Shown: piece by piece, positions 8,013-16,665 of the stretch
How positions within the stretch are numbered: position 1 is the stretch's first letter
Layout of the letters: the number at the start of each line of letters is the position of its first letter
Assembly: GCA_017308595.1 (NCBI GenBank)
Contig: JAFKER010000016.1
Location: forward strand, 104,636-168,635
Direction: 5' to 3'
Origin: Afipia sp.
Lineage (GTDB): Bacteria; Pseudomonadota; Alphaproteobacteria; Rhizobiales; Xanthobacteraceae
DNA: 64,000 bases
Notes under the pieces: generated by a model
Seen by the model: only the letters and a program-made list of their open reading frames with translations
The model's database searches: none
What the model was told of the DNA's origin: nothing
Position numbers and translations under genes: made by a program

Positions 8013-8246
8013 ATACTTGCAATCAATTTGCGGAAGCTCCGGCAGGCCCGTGGTTTGTCACAGGAGGAATTGGCTCATCGTGCTGAAATTGACCGCACTT
8101 ATATCAGCGCACTCGAGCGAAGCGTTTATGCGGCGGGTATCGACGTTGTCGATCGGCTCGCTCGCAGCCTGGGTGTCGAGGCCGCCGACCTGCTCACTCG
8201 CCCGCCCACAAGCACCAAGAAAAGGACTCGGGGGCAGGCCGAGTGA
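7998..8246 (+). CDS. qseC: QseC-like XRE-family regulator
   Basis: 82-residue helix-turn-helix protein: LRKLRQARGLSQEELAHRAE, IDRTYISALERSV and IDVVDRLARSLGVEAADLL fill a single HTH_3 domain. In the model element such a protein sets a bistable switch on its own gene and on qseM. The start ATG has no ribosome site at normal distance (AAGGA is about 17 bases away), which could mean a leaderless message; a 9-bp inverted repeat covers the start. It reads divergently from qseM. Confidence 0.82.
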   Translation: MDIREILAINLRKLRQARGLSQEELAHRAEIDRTYISALERSVYAAGIDVVDRLARSLGVEAADLLTRPPTSTKKRTRGQAE

Positions 8247-8347
8247 TTGAGCCGACCCGCTCGATCCGGCGGCCGGTTCGCGCTCACTGACGCCTGGAAG
8301 GATGGGAAGCCCCGCCCGGCAGACCGGACGGGGCTTGATGAAGTGGC

Positions 8348-8668
8348 CTACTCGCCGGTCTTGCGCGGCCGCGACCAGAGCAGGGTGTAGCCTTCACCGC
8401 CTTCGTCGTCGAACAGGTTCGCGTAGATCGGCGCGTTGAAGGAAGGATCGTCGAGCTTGAGCGAGAGGTAGTCGCGGCCTTCCTCGGAACGCTTCGACCA
8501 GGCTGCGCCGATCTCCGCCCGGCCCACATAGATGCGGTGGCTGGGGGCGTTGTCATTGGAGCGGTTGGTCTCGGCGACGATGCGGACGCCCTTGGCCTTC
8601 AGGCTCAGGGTGACGATCTCGCCCTGGAATTCGTTACCGACCTTCTTGAAAGAACCGATGTTAGCCAT
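8348..8668 (-). CDS. DUF736 domain protein
   Basis: 106-residue protein with the DUF736 pattern MANIGSFKKVGNEFQGEI, VRIVAETNRSNDNAPSHRIY and YLSLKLDDPSFNAPIYANLF. The family is common on plasmids and ICEs next to anti-restriction and replication genes, but its biochemical role is unknown. ATG 8668 has AGGAG 8 bases upstream; the longer frame to 8704 is not conserved. A structured leader (8696-8839) precedes it. Confidence 0.9.
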   Translation of the reverse strand: MANIGSFKKVGNEFQGEIVTLSLKAKGVRIVAETNRSNDNAPSHRIYVGRAEIGAAWSKRSEEGRDYLSLKLDDPSFNAPIYANLFDDEGGEGYTLLWSRPRKTGE

Positions 8669-8695
8669 GTCACTTCTCCTGTTGTGTTTCGAGCC

Positions 8696-8839
8696 CGCGA
8701 CCACCGCGGCCTCGATGGCGATCTAGGGCCGAGGACGATCGGCGACGCACCCGCTCGGGCCGGAGCGCAGCGGAGGACGTCGTTGTGGCGACTTTCTTGC
8801 CTCGCGAGGAATGGGCGAAGCCCAGGGGAAGAAAGTCGC
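8696..8839 (-). promoter_or_regulatory. Structured leader type A upstream of DUF736 gene
   Basis: Bases 8696-8723 match 10785-10812 (upstream of the DUF2493 gene) at about 24 of 28 positions, core CGCGACCA-CGCGGCC and TGGCGATC. Further upstream both leaders share GCGCAGCGGAGGA (here near 8765-8777). An 11-bp perfect inverted repeat, GCGACTTTCTT (8788-8798) and AAGAAAGTCGC (8829-8839), follows. Shared word plus distal hairpin in front of two separate genes suggests a common regulatory leader, possibly a promoter active on single-stranded transferred DNA; that role is inference. The rest of the gap to 9245 holds no convincing gene. Confidence 0.5.
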
Positions 8840-9245
8840 ATCAACGGCGTTGCGGCTCAGACGATCGAGGCGAAGCCGGTCTTCGGCCAGATCAAGCCAT
8901 CAACGAGGCCACGTGCGTCCGCGTGCTGAACCACGATATCTGGAGAAGCGTGGCTATCTCGGTTTTGATGAACAAGAGGCGTGAACGATTCAGCGGGGAA
9001 AGAGAAACAATCTCCTGCAAAAGGCGGTATCGTCTCCCAAGAACGGATCGAGATAAGATCGTTCTGCCGCGGCTGCGTGGGCCAGACCGAATGTCGGCAG
9101 CTTGATCGATGAATTCCGAGCAGGACGAGATCTCCGCGCTCAAGTTCGATCATCCCGTTCACCGCGCCGATCTACGCGAAACGAAGCTATTCGACATGGC
9201 AGCGGTAAGCGATCGCCCCTGGGGCCATGCGGCCGTAAGAATTGG

Positions 9246-9695
9246 CTAGGACGGTTTCTCCACCACCACATCGGGCTCGAACGGGCGGGTCTTCGCCAAA
9301 ACCACCAAGCGCGTCATCGCCGTGCCGCCAACGCAAACCGCGCCCAAGGAAGCGAAGACTTCACGCCAAGCCAGCGAGGGCACCCCGATATTGGACACGG
9401 CGAACACCACATGATAGCCGGCGACGGCGGCGGGAACAGCGAATGCTGTTGCGATCGCGATGCGCAAGGCCGAGGACCGAGTAACAGCAAAGGCGACCTG
9501 GCCGAGGACCAGCGTCAGCGCACCGCCGGCCGTCGCGATAAGCATGGCGCCAATGAGGCCGGCGTCGCTGTGAAACGTCATCATCCCGATAATGAGTGCG
9601 ACAAAAAACGGCAGGGCATACACGGCAAGCGCAATGATCGCCCAGCAGAACAGACCGATGCCGAGTGTGTTGAGAACAAGCCCAATAGCGAGCAT
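9246..9695 (-). CDS. Small integral membrane protein, function unknown
   Basis: 149 residues with about four hydrophobic helices: residues 3-20, 25-42, 47-75 and 80-105. No charged active site is visible, and the tail EPDVVVEKPS is hydrophilic. No family recognised. It sits among ICE maintenance genes in the same orientation. The upstream DNA has GGTGGTGG near 9697 and CCACCACC repeats near 9736-9746 that could pair over its ribosome site (GGAG about 9 bases before ATG), hinting at translational control. Confidence 0.65.
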   Translation of the reverse strand: MLAIGLVLNTLGIGLFCWAIIALAVYALPFFVALIIGMMTFHSDAGLIGAMLIATAGGALTLVLGQVAFAVTRSSALRIAIATAFAVPAAVAGYHVVFAVSNIGVPSLAWREVFASLGAVCVGGTAMTRLVVLAKTRPFEPDVVVEKPS

Positions 9696-9835
9696 GGTGG
9701 TGGCTCCATGTGCATAGATCTACCAGTCGCGCCTTCCACCACCACCACGGCGCAACTCTGGATATGAGACTGAAACGAGGCGGAGTTGCGGCGGGAGCAA
9801 TTTCGCCTCAAAGACTTCAGTTGAGCAGACGGCGC

Positions 9836-10759
9836 TCATGCGCCGCCGAACATCCAGACCGGGATGCCGAGCCGTTTCGCCTTGTCGGCGAGGTTGTCCT
9901 GGATGCCCGTGCCCGGGAAGTGCATGACGCCGATCGGCAGGAGTTCGAGCATGGCATCGTTGCGCTTGAACGGTGCTGCCTTGGCGTGCCTCGTCCAGTC
10001 GGGCTTGAAGGCGATCTGGGCCACTTTGCGGTTGCTCGCCCATTTCGAGGCGATCAGTTCGGCCCCCCTCGGGGAGCCGCCATGCAGCAGGACCATGTCG
10101 GGATGCTTGGCATGAACCTTGTCGAGACGATCCCAGATGAGGTGGTGGTCGTTGAAGTCGAGCCCTCCGGTGAGCGCGATCTTTGGCCCTGAGGGCAGCA
10201 GGATCTCGGTCTCGGCGCGGCGCTTGGCTGCGATGAAGTCGCGGGAGTCGATCATCGCCGCGGTCAGGGTGCGGTGGTTCACCAGCGATCCCGATCGGGG
10301 GCGCCATAATGTGCCGGTGTGAGTCTCGAAGCGTTCGATGGCTTGGTCACGGAAGAGCTCCAGGCAGTTGCGTCGCTCGATCAACGTGGTGCCTTCCGCC
10401 GTGATGCGTTCGAGTTCGACGGATCGAACTTCGGAACCGTCCTGCTCGCGCTGACTCTTCCGTTGCGCCTGTTCGTTGTCGTCGAGTTGGCGACCGATGC
10501 GGTCGACGGCTCGGTGGAACAGGTTGACGGTCGACCAGAGCAGATCGTCGAGGTCCGGCTCGAGCCGCGTGTCGCTCAACGTCGCGACCAGGGCATCGAA
10601 GATATCGACGACGGCACCGGTAATGATCCTGCCGTCGGGAAGCGGCCGTGGATCGGGCTGGTCGTCGAAGGGGCGGTAACCGAAGAGCTGCAATTCGGCA
10701 AGAACGTGTTCGGTCGGAGATGCGTCGTGCGGTGGTTCGATGTCATCGTGGTCGGTCAT
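9836..10759 (-). CDS. DUF2493 (YspA/SLOG-like) domain protein
   Basis: 307 residues. The N-terminal half is acidic and helical. The C-terminal half carries the DUF2493 pattern: IALTGGLDFNDHHLIWDRLD, MVLLHGGSPRGAELIASKWA and VMHFPGTGIQDNLADKAKRL. The Rossmann-like fold belongs to the SLOG nucleotide-binding superfamily; ligand unknown. Such proteins are standard ICE/plasmid companions of DUF736 and Toprim genes in Rhizobiales. The leader upstream resembles that of the DUF736 gene. Confidence 0.9.
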   Translation of the reverse strand: MTDHDDIEPPHDASPTEHVLAELQLFGYRPFDDQPDPRPLPDGRIITGAVVDIFDALVATLSDTRLEPDLDDLLWSTVNLFHRAVDRIGRQLDDNEQAQRKSQREQDGSEVRSVELERITAEGTTLIERRNCLELFRDQAIERFETHTGTLWRPRSGSLVNHRTLTAAMIDSRDFIAAKRRAETEILLPSGPKIALTGGLDFNDHHLIWDRLDKVHAKHPDMVLLHGGSPRGAELIASKWASNRKVAQIAFKPDWTRHAKAAPFKRNDAMLELLPIGVMHFPGTGIQDNLADKAKRLGIPVWMFGGA

Positions 10760-10784
10760 GGAGGCGATCCTTTGCCGGATCGGC

Positions 10785-10975
10785 CGCGACCATCGCGGCC
10801 TTCGTGGCGATCACTCAGACGGCAGGCGGAACGGGCCAGAACCCGGAGCAGAGCGGAGGGCCGAAGCGCAGCGGAGGATGGCGGAGGCCGGGCTATTTTG
10901 CTTCGCGATGCAAAGCGCGCTCGCCAGATGGCTAATGTGTCTTCTCGTCGCCGGCGCGCGGCGGAAAATAGCCGG
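10785..10975 (-). promoter_or_regulatory. Structured leader type A upstream of DUF2493 gene
   Basis: Contains the 28-bp word shared with the DUF736 leader (10785-10812), the common GCGCAGCGGAGGA (near 10866-10878), and then an inverted repeat GGCTATTTT (10891-10899) with AAAATAGCC (10965-10973). The same ordering of elements as at 8696-8839 argues for a common function. The 339-bp gap 10760-11098 has no other gene. Confidence 0.5.
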
Positions 10976-11098
10976 ACGCAGCCATTGCCGGTCCGAGCCG
11001 CTTGCCGTCCGATCGCCCTCTAGAAGGCCGTGGTCGCGTGCTCTCCCGGCAGTGGCCGCACCGCGACCGACCTGTCGATGCCCATCGAATTGCCGGGG

Positions 11099-12160
11099 CT
11101 ATTCCGCGGTTGCCAACGACGAATGCAGCAAACGGACGACGTCCTCTGGTACGAGCTGAAGCCGCAACGATGCGCGGAGGGCTTCGAGGCCAAAGATGTG
11201 CAGATCTTCGTTGAAATCGCCCACCCGAGGCGACAGCGGAATCGCTTCAACGCCGGCCTCTACCGCGCGCTGCGTGAGAATCGCCTGTACGGTATCTCCG
11301 GCAGCATCGTCATCGCGGGCGATATAGAGCCGACGCAGGCCAGATGGCAGCATCATCGCTGCGAGATGATTAGCCGAAAGCGCGGCCGCCATGGGCAGGG
11401 CCGGCAGTGCGTAACGCAGTGACAGCATGGTCTCGATTCCCTCGCCGGCAGCGAGCACATCATCGACCACGCCGAAGCGAACGGCGTTGCCGAGCAGGTC
11501 ACCCATGGCGCGTCGTGGTGTGTCGATCGGAGCCTTGCCGAGCCGCACGCGATCAAAACCGTGTGGATCTAGCCAGGTGCGGTGCACGCCGGTGATCCGT
11601 CCATCGAGGTCGGTGACACAGGCTATCATCGCCGGCCAGGTTTCGGTCGACGAATGCTCATCCGGTCGATAGTAGCAACGAGGATGGAAGCGCAAGCTGC
11701 CACCATGGTTGATGCAACTAATTCCGCGACGCTGCAAGTACGCCTCGGCTAATGTCCCTTCAATCGGGTTGGATATCGCAAAGAGCCGACGAGCGGCTTC
11801 CTGCGATCCGGCCGGCGCGACTGGACGAACGGGCCTCGGGAGTGATTGCTCCTCGGAACGAGGCAGCTTCAGAAAGCGCCTCGCCTCCTCGGCGACCTCG
11901 CGAAAGTCTCGCAAGGCCAGACTTTCGCGGATGATGTCGAGGAGATCACCATGTTCTCCGGTCGCGGCGTCGGTCCATTTCCCAGCGGGTCCCTTCGGTG
12001 ATTCGTGCAGCCGCACGAACAACGAGCGGCCCGGCGTATTGTAGACGTCGCCGACCAGCCAGTACCGCCCCGCCCGCCTGCCATTAGAGAGATAGTGTCG
12101 GCACACCGCCTCAGCCTCGCACGAGAGGCGGCGTGCCAGTTCGGAAGCATCGCCGGCCAT
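11099..12160 (-). CDS. Toprim-domain (DUF7146/primase-like) protein
   Basis: 353 residues. The N-terminal third resembles a plasmid primase-like module (WLVGDVYNTPGRSLFVRLHE, DLLDIIRESLALRDFREVAE). The central part gives GTLAEAYLQRRGI and VTDLDGRITGVHRTWLDPHG. The Toprim core follows with LAAGEGIETMLSLRYALP and LYIARDDDAAGDT, where the E and DxD residues are kept. Likely a DNA primase-related enzyme acting when the transferred strand is converted to double strand. ATG 12160 overlaps the previous stop (TGATG) and has GGGAGG 8 bases upstream; GTG 12163 is the alternative. Confidence 0.9.
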   Translation of the reverse strand: MAGDASELARRLSCEAEAVCRHYLSNGRRAGRYWLVGDVYNTPGRSLFVRLHESPKGPAGKWTDAATGEHGDLLDIIRESLALRDFREVAEEARRFLKLPRSEEQSLPRPVRPVAPAGSQEAARRLFAISNPIEGTLAEAYLQRRGISCINHGGSLRFHPRCYYRPDEHSSTETWPAMIACVTDLDGRITGVHRTWLDPHGFDRVRLGKAPIDTPRRAMGDLLGNAVRFGVVDDVLAAGEGIETMLSLRYALPALPMAAALSANHLAAMMLPSGLRRLYIARDDDAAGDTVQAILTQRAVEAGVEAIPLSPRVGDFNEDLHIFGLEALRASLRLQLVPEDVVRLLHSSLATAE

Positions 12161-15100
12161 CACGCGGCCTCCCGCTCACTGACGCCCGTAACCGGATAGG
12201 TGTCGAGCACCCTGGACAGGACCTCGATGCCGCTCGCGTCCGTGGGTACGAACATGCGCAGCTTCCAGGAGATGATCTCCCCAAAGAGGCCGTAAGCACG
12301 GAGGCGATCGCGTATCGTGTCGTTGAATCCGGACAGCTCGATGCGATAGGCGCCCATCACCCGGACGCGGCGAAGTTGGAGTTCCTCCGCGAGGTCGAGG
12401 ACGGTGCGTCCCTCCATCAGCGCGGCAAAGGCAGCGTCCGGCGTCAGCGCGGGCGCGTCCCTCGAAAGGACGTTTGCGACCCATGTGGCCGAAAACTTGC
12501 GTCCGATGATGCGTTCGCCCGCATCGGTCTGGAGCCGATAGACGCGGGTTGATTCGTTCGGCAGCCGCTTCCAGATAGGGAGCAGCAAGCCCGCCACAAC
12601 GTGGATCGTGCTTTCCGTGAACTGGGGCACCTCGGCAAGCTCCGCCACCCAGGCCGCAGCGAAGCGCCCACGGTCCGCTTCGATCCAGTGGCTCTCCGCC
12701 ATCATGCTCAAGGGGACCGTGTGCTGATCCATCGGCCGGATCAGACGGACGCGCCGCTCGATCTCGCCGTCATCGAGCATGACGCTCGCCGCGGGGACCT
12801 GCACGGCGGCTCGTCCCGAGCGCTCATTGACCAGCAGGACGGCCTGACGATCGGAAAGACGAGCAAGAGCGTCATCCAGACTCACCGGATGATTGCGCTG
12901 GCGCTGTGTGACAGTGAGCAGCCGGGTCTCGGCGCCGGTCCCCCGCTGGTCATAGATCGTCCGCCGGTCGGTGACGACAAGGCTCTCGGCACGGAGTGTT
13001 TCCAACCCGACGTCGTAGGTGCCGGATGCAACCGCGCCTTCGATCCGAGCGGTCAAGAGCTGCTCGAAGGCGGTGAACAGCACATTCTGGAGGTCGATGG
13101 TGAGCGCCAATAACCTGTTCAGAAAGGTCGTGATCGGCGGCAGGTCATTCCTGAGCCCATTGGCATCCATGAGCTTCAGACCGGTTGCATCCTCGAACCT
13201 CCCAAGCGAGCAACCGTCGACCTTGCCTCGCGCGAGCAGCGTGTAGAGCTGACGCAACGCATCACGTCCATACTGGCTTTCGAGATTGTCCTCGGGCCGG
13301 AACAGGCCCTGTCCTCCGGTCTGACGTTGGCCGCGCGTAATGGCTCCCAACGTATCGAGCCGGCGGGCAATGGTGCTGAGAAAGCGCTTCTCGGCCTTCA
13401 CGTCTGTCGCAATCGGACGAAACAGCGGCGGCTGCGCCTGGTTGGTCCGGTTGGTGCGGCCAAGGCCTTGGATCGCGGCGTCGGCCTTCCAGCCGGGCTC
13501 GAGCAGGTAATGGACGCGCAACCGGCGATTCCGCGCCGACAGTTCGGCATGGTAACTCCGCCCCGTGCCGCCGGCGTCGGAGAACACGAGGATGCGCTTG
13601 ACGTCATCCATGAAGGCCGAGGTCTCGGCGAGATTGGCCGAGCCTGCGCGGTTTTCGACCACCAGCCGGTCGCCCTTGCGGATGACGCGGCGCGAGCGGC
13701 CCGTCACCTCGGCGACCAGTTCGGTGCCGAAGCGCTGGATGACCTGATCCAGTGCCCCAGGTACCGGCGGCAGCGAGGCAAGCTTCTCGATGAGGCGGTC
13801 ACGGCGTGCGACGGCTTCCCGGCTCTCGACCGGCTGGCCGTCGCGATAGACAGGCCGGGAGCAGAGGTTACCTTCCGAGTCGGTGAAGGGTTCGTAGAGC
13901 TGGACCGGGAAGGAGTGGGCGAGGTAGTCGAGGACATACTCGCGCGGGGTGATGTCGACCTGGACGTCGCCCCATTCTTCAGTTGGAATCTCCGCGAGCC
14001 GGCGCTCCATCAGCGCTTCGCCCGTCGACACGATCTGGATGACCGCGGCGTGCCCAGCCTCAAGATCGTTCTCGATCGCACGGATCAGTGACGGGGTCTT
14101 CATCGAGGTCAGGAGGTGACCGAAGAAGCGCTGCTTCGCGCTTTCGAAGGCGGAGCGTGCCGCAGATTTGGCCTGCCCGTTCAGCGTTCCCGTTGCGCCG
14201 GTGATGTTGGCGGCCCGCATCGCCGCGTCCAGGTTATTATGGATGACGCTGAACGCACCGGCATAGGCGTCGTAAATGCGGACCTGCTCCGGCGTCAGTT
14301 GGTGCTCAACAAGCTCGTACTCGACGCCCTCGTAAGAGAGCGAGCGGGCTGCGTAGAGGCCGAGCGCCTTGAGGTCGCGCGCCAGCACCTCCATGGCCGC
14401 GACCCCACCCTCCTCGATCGCTTCGACGAACTCGGCACGGGTGGCGAACGGAAAGTCGGCGCCGCCCCAAAGGCCGAGGCGTTGGGCATAAGCGAGATTG
14501 TGGACCGTGGTTGCGCCCGTCGCCGACACATAGACCACGCGGGCATTCGGCAGCGCGTGCTGGAGCCTCAAGCCCGCGCGCCCCTGCTGAGAGGCCGCTT
14601 GGTCACCACGCTCGCCCTTGCCCCCGATCGCATTCTGCATGGCGTGGCTCTCGTCGAAGACGATCACTCCGTCGAAGTCCGAGCCCAACCATTCGACGAT
14701 CTGCCTGACGCGCGAAAGCTTCTCGCCACGCTCGTCGGTCCGTAGCGTGGCGTAGGTGGTAAATAGGACGCCTTCCGCAAGCCGGATCCGGGTGCCCTGG
14801 CGAAACCGGGACAAGGGCGTAACGAGCAGGCGCTCCATCCCGAGCGCGGACCAATCGCGCTGCGCGTCCTCGATCAGCTTGTCGGATTTGCTGACCCAGA
14901 CGGCACGTCGGCGGCCCTTGAGCCAGTTGTCGAGCAGAATCCCGGCGACCTGCCGGCCCTTGCCCGCGCCGGTGCCATCGCCCAAGAACCAGCCGCGGCG
15001 AAAGCGGACGGCATTCTCTGCGTCATCGCGCGCGGCGGCGATAACATCAAAGGTCGCATCGACCGTCCAGGAGCCCACGAGAAACTCAGAATGCGCCTCG

Positions 15101-16479
15101 CCGGCATAGATGACGCTCTCAAGTTGGGCGTCCGACAGAACTCCATCTGCCACCAGACTCGAAGGCAGGTGCGGACGATAGGATGGTTTCGGTGACGCAA
15201 CGGACGCCATCGCCGCGGACTGCACGAGCTTGGTCGGGTGTGCGCACGATCCGGGAATACGGATCGATTGCAATCCGTATTCCTCGTAAAGGGCATCGGT
15301 GAGCCGGGTGCCTTCCGGCGGCGACCATTCGACCGTTTCGTATGTAAGTTCGACGCCTTCTGGCGCGGCGTCTCTCGAAGAAGACGATGAGCGTGGTGCA
15401 ACGGCGCCCAGCGATCGCGACATAGCCGGCCGCTCGATAGCGACGATCTCCGGTGATATGGCGACGGGCAGCCTTGGAGGCACATGCTGGTTCACCCAGT
15501 CGAGCAAGGTAGCGACGTCGGCCGCCATGCCTGGCGAAGCCGGAAAAGCCGTCGGATCGGCAGCGGGCAGCTTGTCGATCACAAGCAGCCGTGTGTCGAT
15601 TTGTGTTCCGTGCTTCGCGTAGATGGCGCCGTCGATCGCCGCAGAAAACGCTACCTGCCCGCGTTCCTGGAGCCGCACAAAGGCTTCTCGCCATGCCGGG
15701 TTATCCGGTGCGAAGCTGGCGCCAGTGATGGCGACAAGGCGTCCACCGTCGCCAAGACGCGCGAGCGCTGAAGCGATGTGACGGAGAGCCGCATCCGTCA
15801 TCCGTCGGTCTACGTTCGTCAATGCCGAGAACGGCGGGTTCATCAGAACGACGCTCGGCACGACACTCGCGTCGAGGTGGTCGTCGATCTGTGCAGCATC
15901 GAACCGCGAGACCTTAACGCCTGCGAAGAGATGATCGAGCAGCGCCGCGCGGGCCTCGGCCAACTCGTTCAAGACCAGAACGCCGCCGGCGAGCTCGGCA
16001 AAGACGGCGAGCAAACCGGTCCCAGCAGAAGGCTCAAGAACGCGATCGGCCGGCGTAATGCCAGCCGCGGCGCATGCGGCCAGCCCAAGCGGGATCGGCG
16101 TCGAGAATTGCTGAAGCGCCTGGCTGTCCTCGGAACGCCGCGTGTGGGTCGGCAGACAGCTAGCGATCTTCGTGAGCATCGGCAGCATTGCTGCCGTCGA
16201 CCCAGCCTTGGCACGCATCGCGGGGCCGAACTTGCGAAGGAACAGAACGGCTGCCGCCTCGCAGACGTCATAGGCGGTCTTCCAATTCCAAACGCCGGCC
16301 GTGTCCGAGGCGCCAAAGGCAGACTCCATGGCGCTACGCAGAACAGCGGCATCGATGCGACGGCCGCGTTCGAGCTCGGTCAGGACCTGTCGCGCGGCCC
16401 TGACAGCGGCAGAGGTGAGATTTGCAGCGGCACGCATGGAGAGCGGCGTGGCGATGCCGCCGGCAAGAGATTCGGTCAT
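12160..16479 (-). CDS. Methyltransferase plus strawberry-notch-like SF2 helicase, anti-restriction type
   Basis: 1439 residues with two modules. The N-terminal N6-DNA methyltransferase has EPSAGTGLL (near 148) and MNPPFS (near 212). The helicase has Walker A GDGTGAGKGRQVAG (near 503), GVIVFDESHAMQNA (near 608), YVSATGATTVHNLAY, and a C-terminal strawberry-notch block with FSDAGGTGRSYHAEL and GLGRTNRTNQAQPP. Such fusions are long-standing plasmid/ICE passengers and are thought to modify or protect incoming DNA. It forms one unit with the Toprim gene (overlap) and is preceded by a leader sharing the GAGAGTGAGAG word with the ArdC and ParB-like genes. Confidence 0.93.
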   Translation of the reverse strand: MTESLAGGIATPLSMRAAANLTSAAVRAARQVLTELERGRRIDAAVLRSAMESAFGASDTAGVWNWKTAYDVCEAAAVLFLRKFGPAMRAKAGSTAAMLPMLTKIASCLPTHTRRSEDSQALQQFSTPIPLGLAACAAAGITPADRVLEPSAGTGLLAVFAELAGGVLVLNELAEARAALLDHLFAGVKVSRFDAAQIDDHLDASVVPSVVLMNPPFSALTNVDRRMTDAALRHIASALARLGDGGRLVAITGASFAPDNPAWREAFVRLQERGQVAFSAAIDGAIYAKHGTQIDTRLLVIDKLPAADPTAFPASPGMAADVATLLDWVNQHVPPRLPVAISPEIVAIERPAMSRSLGAVAPRSSSSSRDAAPEGVELTYETVEWSPPEGTRLTDALYEEYGLQSIRIPGSCAHPTKLVQSAAMASVASPKPSYRPHLPSSLVADGVLSDAQLESVIYAGEAHSEFLVGSWTVDATFDVIAAARDDAENAVRFRRGWFLGDGTGAGKGRQVAGILLDNWLKGRRRAVWVSKSDKLIEDAQRDWSALGMERLLVTPLSRFRQGTRIRLAEGVLFTTYATLRTDERGEKLSRVRQIVEWLGSDFDGVIVFDESHAMQNAIGGKGERGDQAASQQGRAGLRLQHALPNARVVYVSATGATTVHNLAYAQRLGLWGGADFPFATRAEFVEAIEEGGVAAMEVLARDLKALGLYAARSLSYEGVEYELVEHQLTPEQVRIYDAYAGAFSVIHNNLDAAMRAANITGATGTLNGQAKSAARSAFESAKQRFFGHLLTSMKTPSLIRAIENDLEAGHAAVIQIVSTGEALMERRLAEIPTEEWGDVQVDITPREYVLDYLAHSFPVQLYEPFTDSEGNLCSRPVYRDGQPVESREAVARRDRLIEKLASLPPVPGALDQVIQRFGTELVAEVTGRSRRVIRKGDRLVVENRAGSANLAETSAFMDDVKRILVFSDAGGTGRSYHAELSARNRRLRVHYLLEPGWKADAAIQGLGRTNRTNQAQPPLFRPIATDVKAEKRFLSTIARRLDTLGAITRGQRQTGGQGLFRPEDNLESQYGRDALRQLYTLLARGKVDGCSLGRFEDATGLKLMDANGLRNDLPPITTFLNRLLALTIDLQNVLFTAFEQLLTARIEGAVASGTYDVGLETLRAESLVVTDRRTIYDQRGTGAETRLLTVTQRQRNHPVSLDDALARLSDRQAVLLVNERSGRAAVQVPAASVMLDDGEIERRVRLIRPMDQHTVPLSMMAESHWIEADRGRFAAAWVAELAEVPQFTESTIHVVAGLLLPIWKRLPNESTRVYRLQTDAGERIIGRKFSATWVANVLSRDAPALTPDAAFAALMEGRTVLDLAEELQLRRVRVMGAYRIELSGFNDTIRDRLRAYGLFGEIISWKLRMFVPTDASGIEVLSRVLDTYPVTGVSEREAA

Positions 16480-16565
16480 GGCAGGAATTCTTTCGGAGAG
16501 CAGGAATGGGTCGAACCATCAGGCGCTCTCCTTTGCCCCCGACGGCTCAAACCCTTCCCGGCCCG

Positions 16566-16577
16566 ACTCTCACTCTC
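16566..16577 (-). promoter_or_regulatory. Weak type B leader motif upstream of the helicase gene
   Basis: Minus strand reads GAGAGTGAGAGT here, then AAGGGTTTGAGCCGTC (16541-16556 area) before the start at 16479. The first word is shared with the leaders of the ParB-like and ArdC genes, but the CCCGTC hairpin partner is not conserved, so this is the most diverged member. Confidence 0.35.
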
Positions 16578-16596
16578 CGCCGTTCCCAATAAGAAT

Positions 16597-16623
16597 GGGG
16601 ACCAGCGCTACACACCGGTCCCC
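16597..16623 (-). terminator. Hairpin after the ParB-like gene
   Basis: Perfect 7-bp inverted repeat GGGGACC (16597-16603) and GGTCCCC (16617-16623) with a 13-base loop, 42 bases beyond the ParB-like stop. There is no clear U-run after it, so it is at best a weak terminator or RNA-stability element. Confidence 0.3.
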
Positions 16624-16665
16624 AAGCAACCGCGGGACGGCCAAAGCCGCCCCGCTCTGTGATGA

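Noticed and set aside
8857-9162. Minus-strand ORF of 101 aa in the gap after the DUF736 leader
   Set aside because: No recognisable family, no ribosome site, and codon use unlike neighbours; treated as non-coding.
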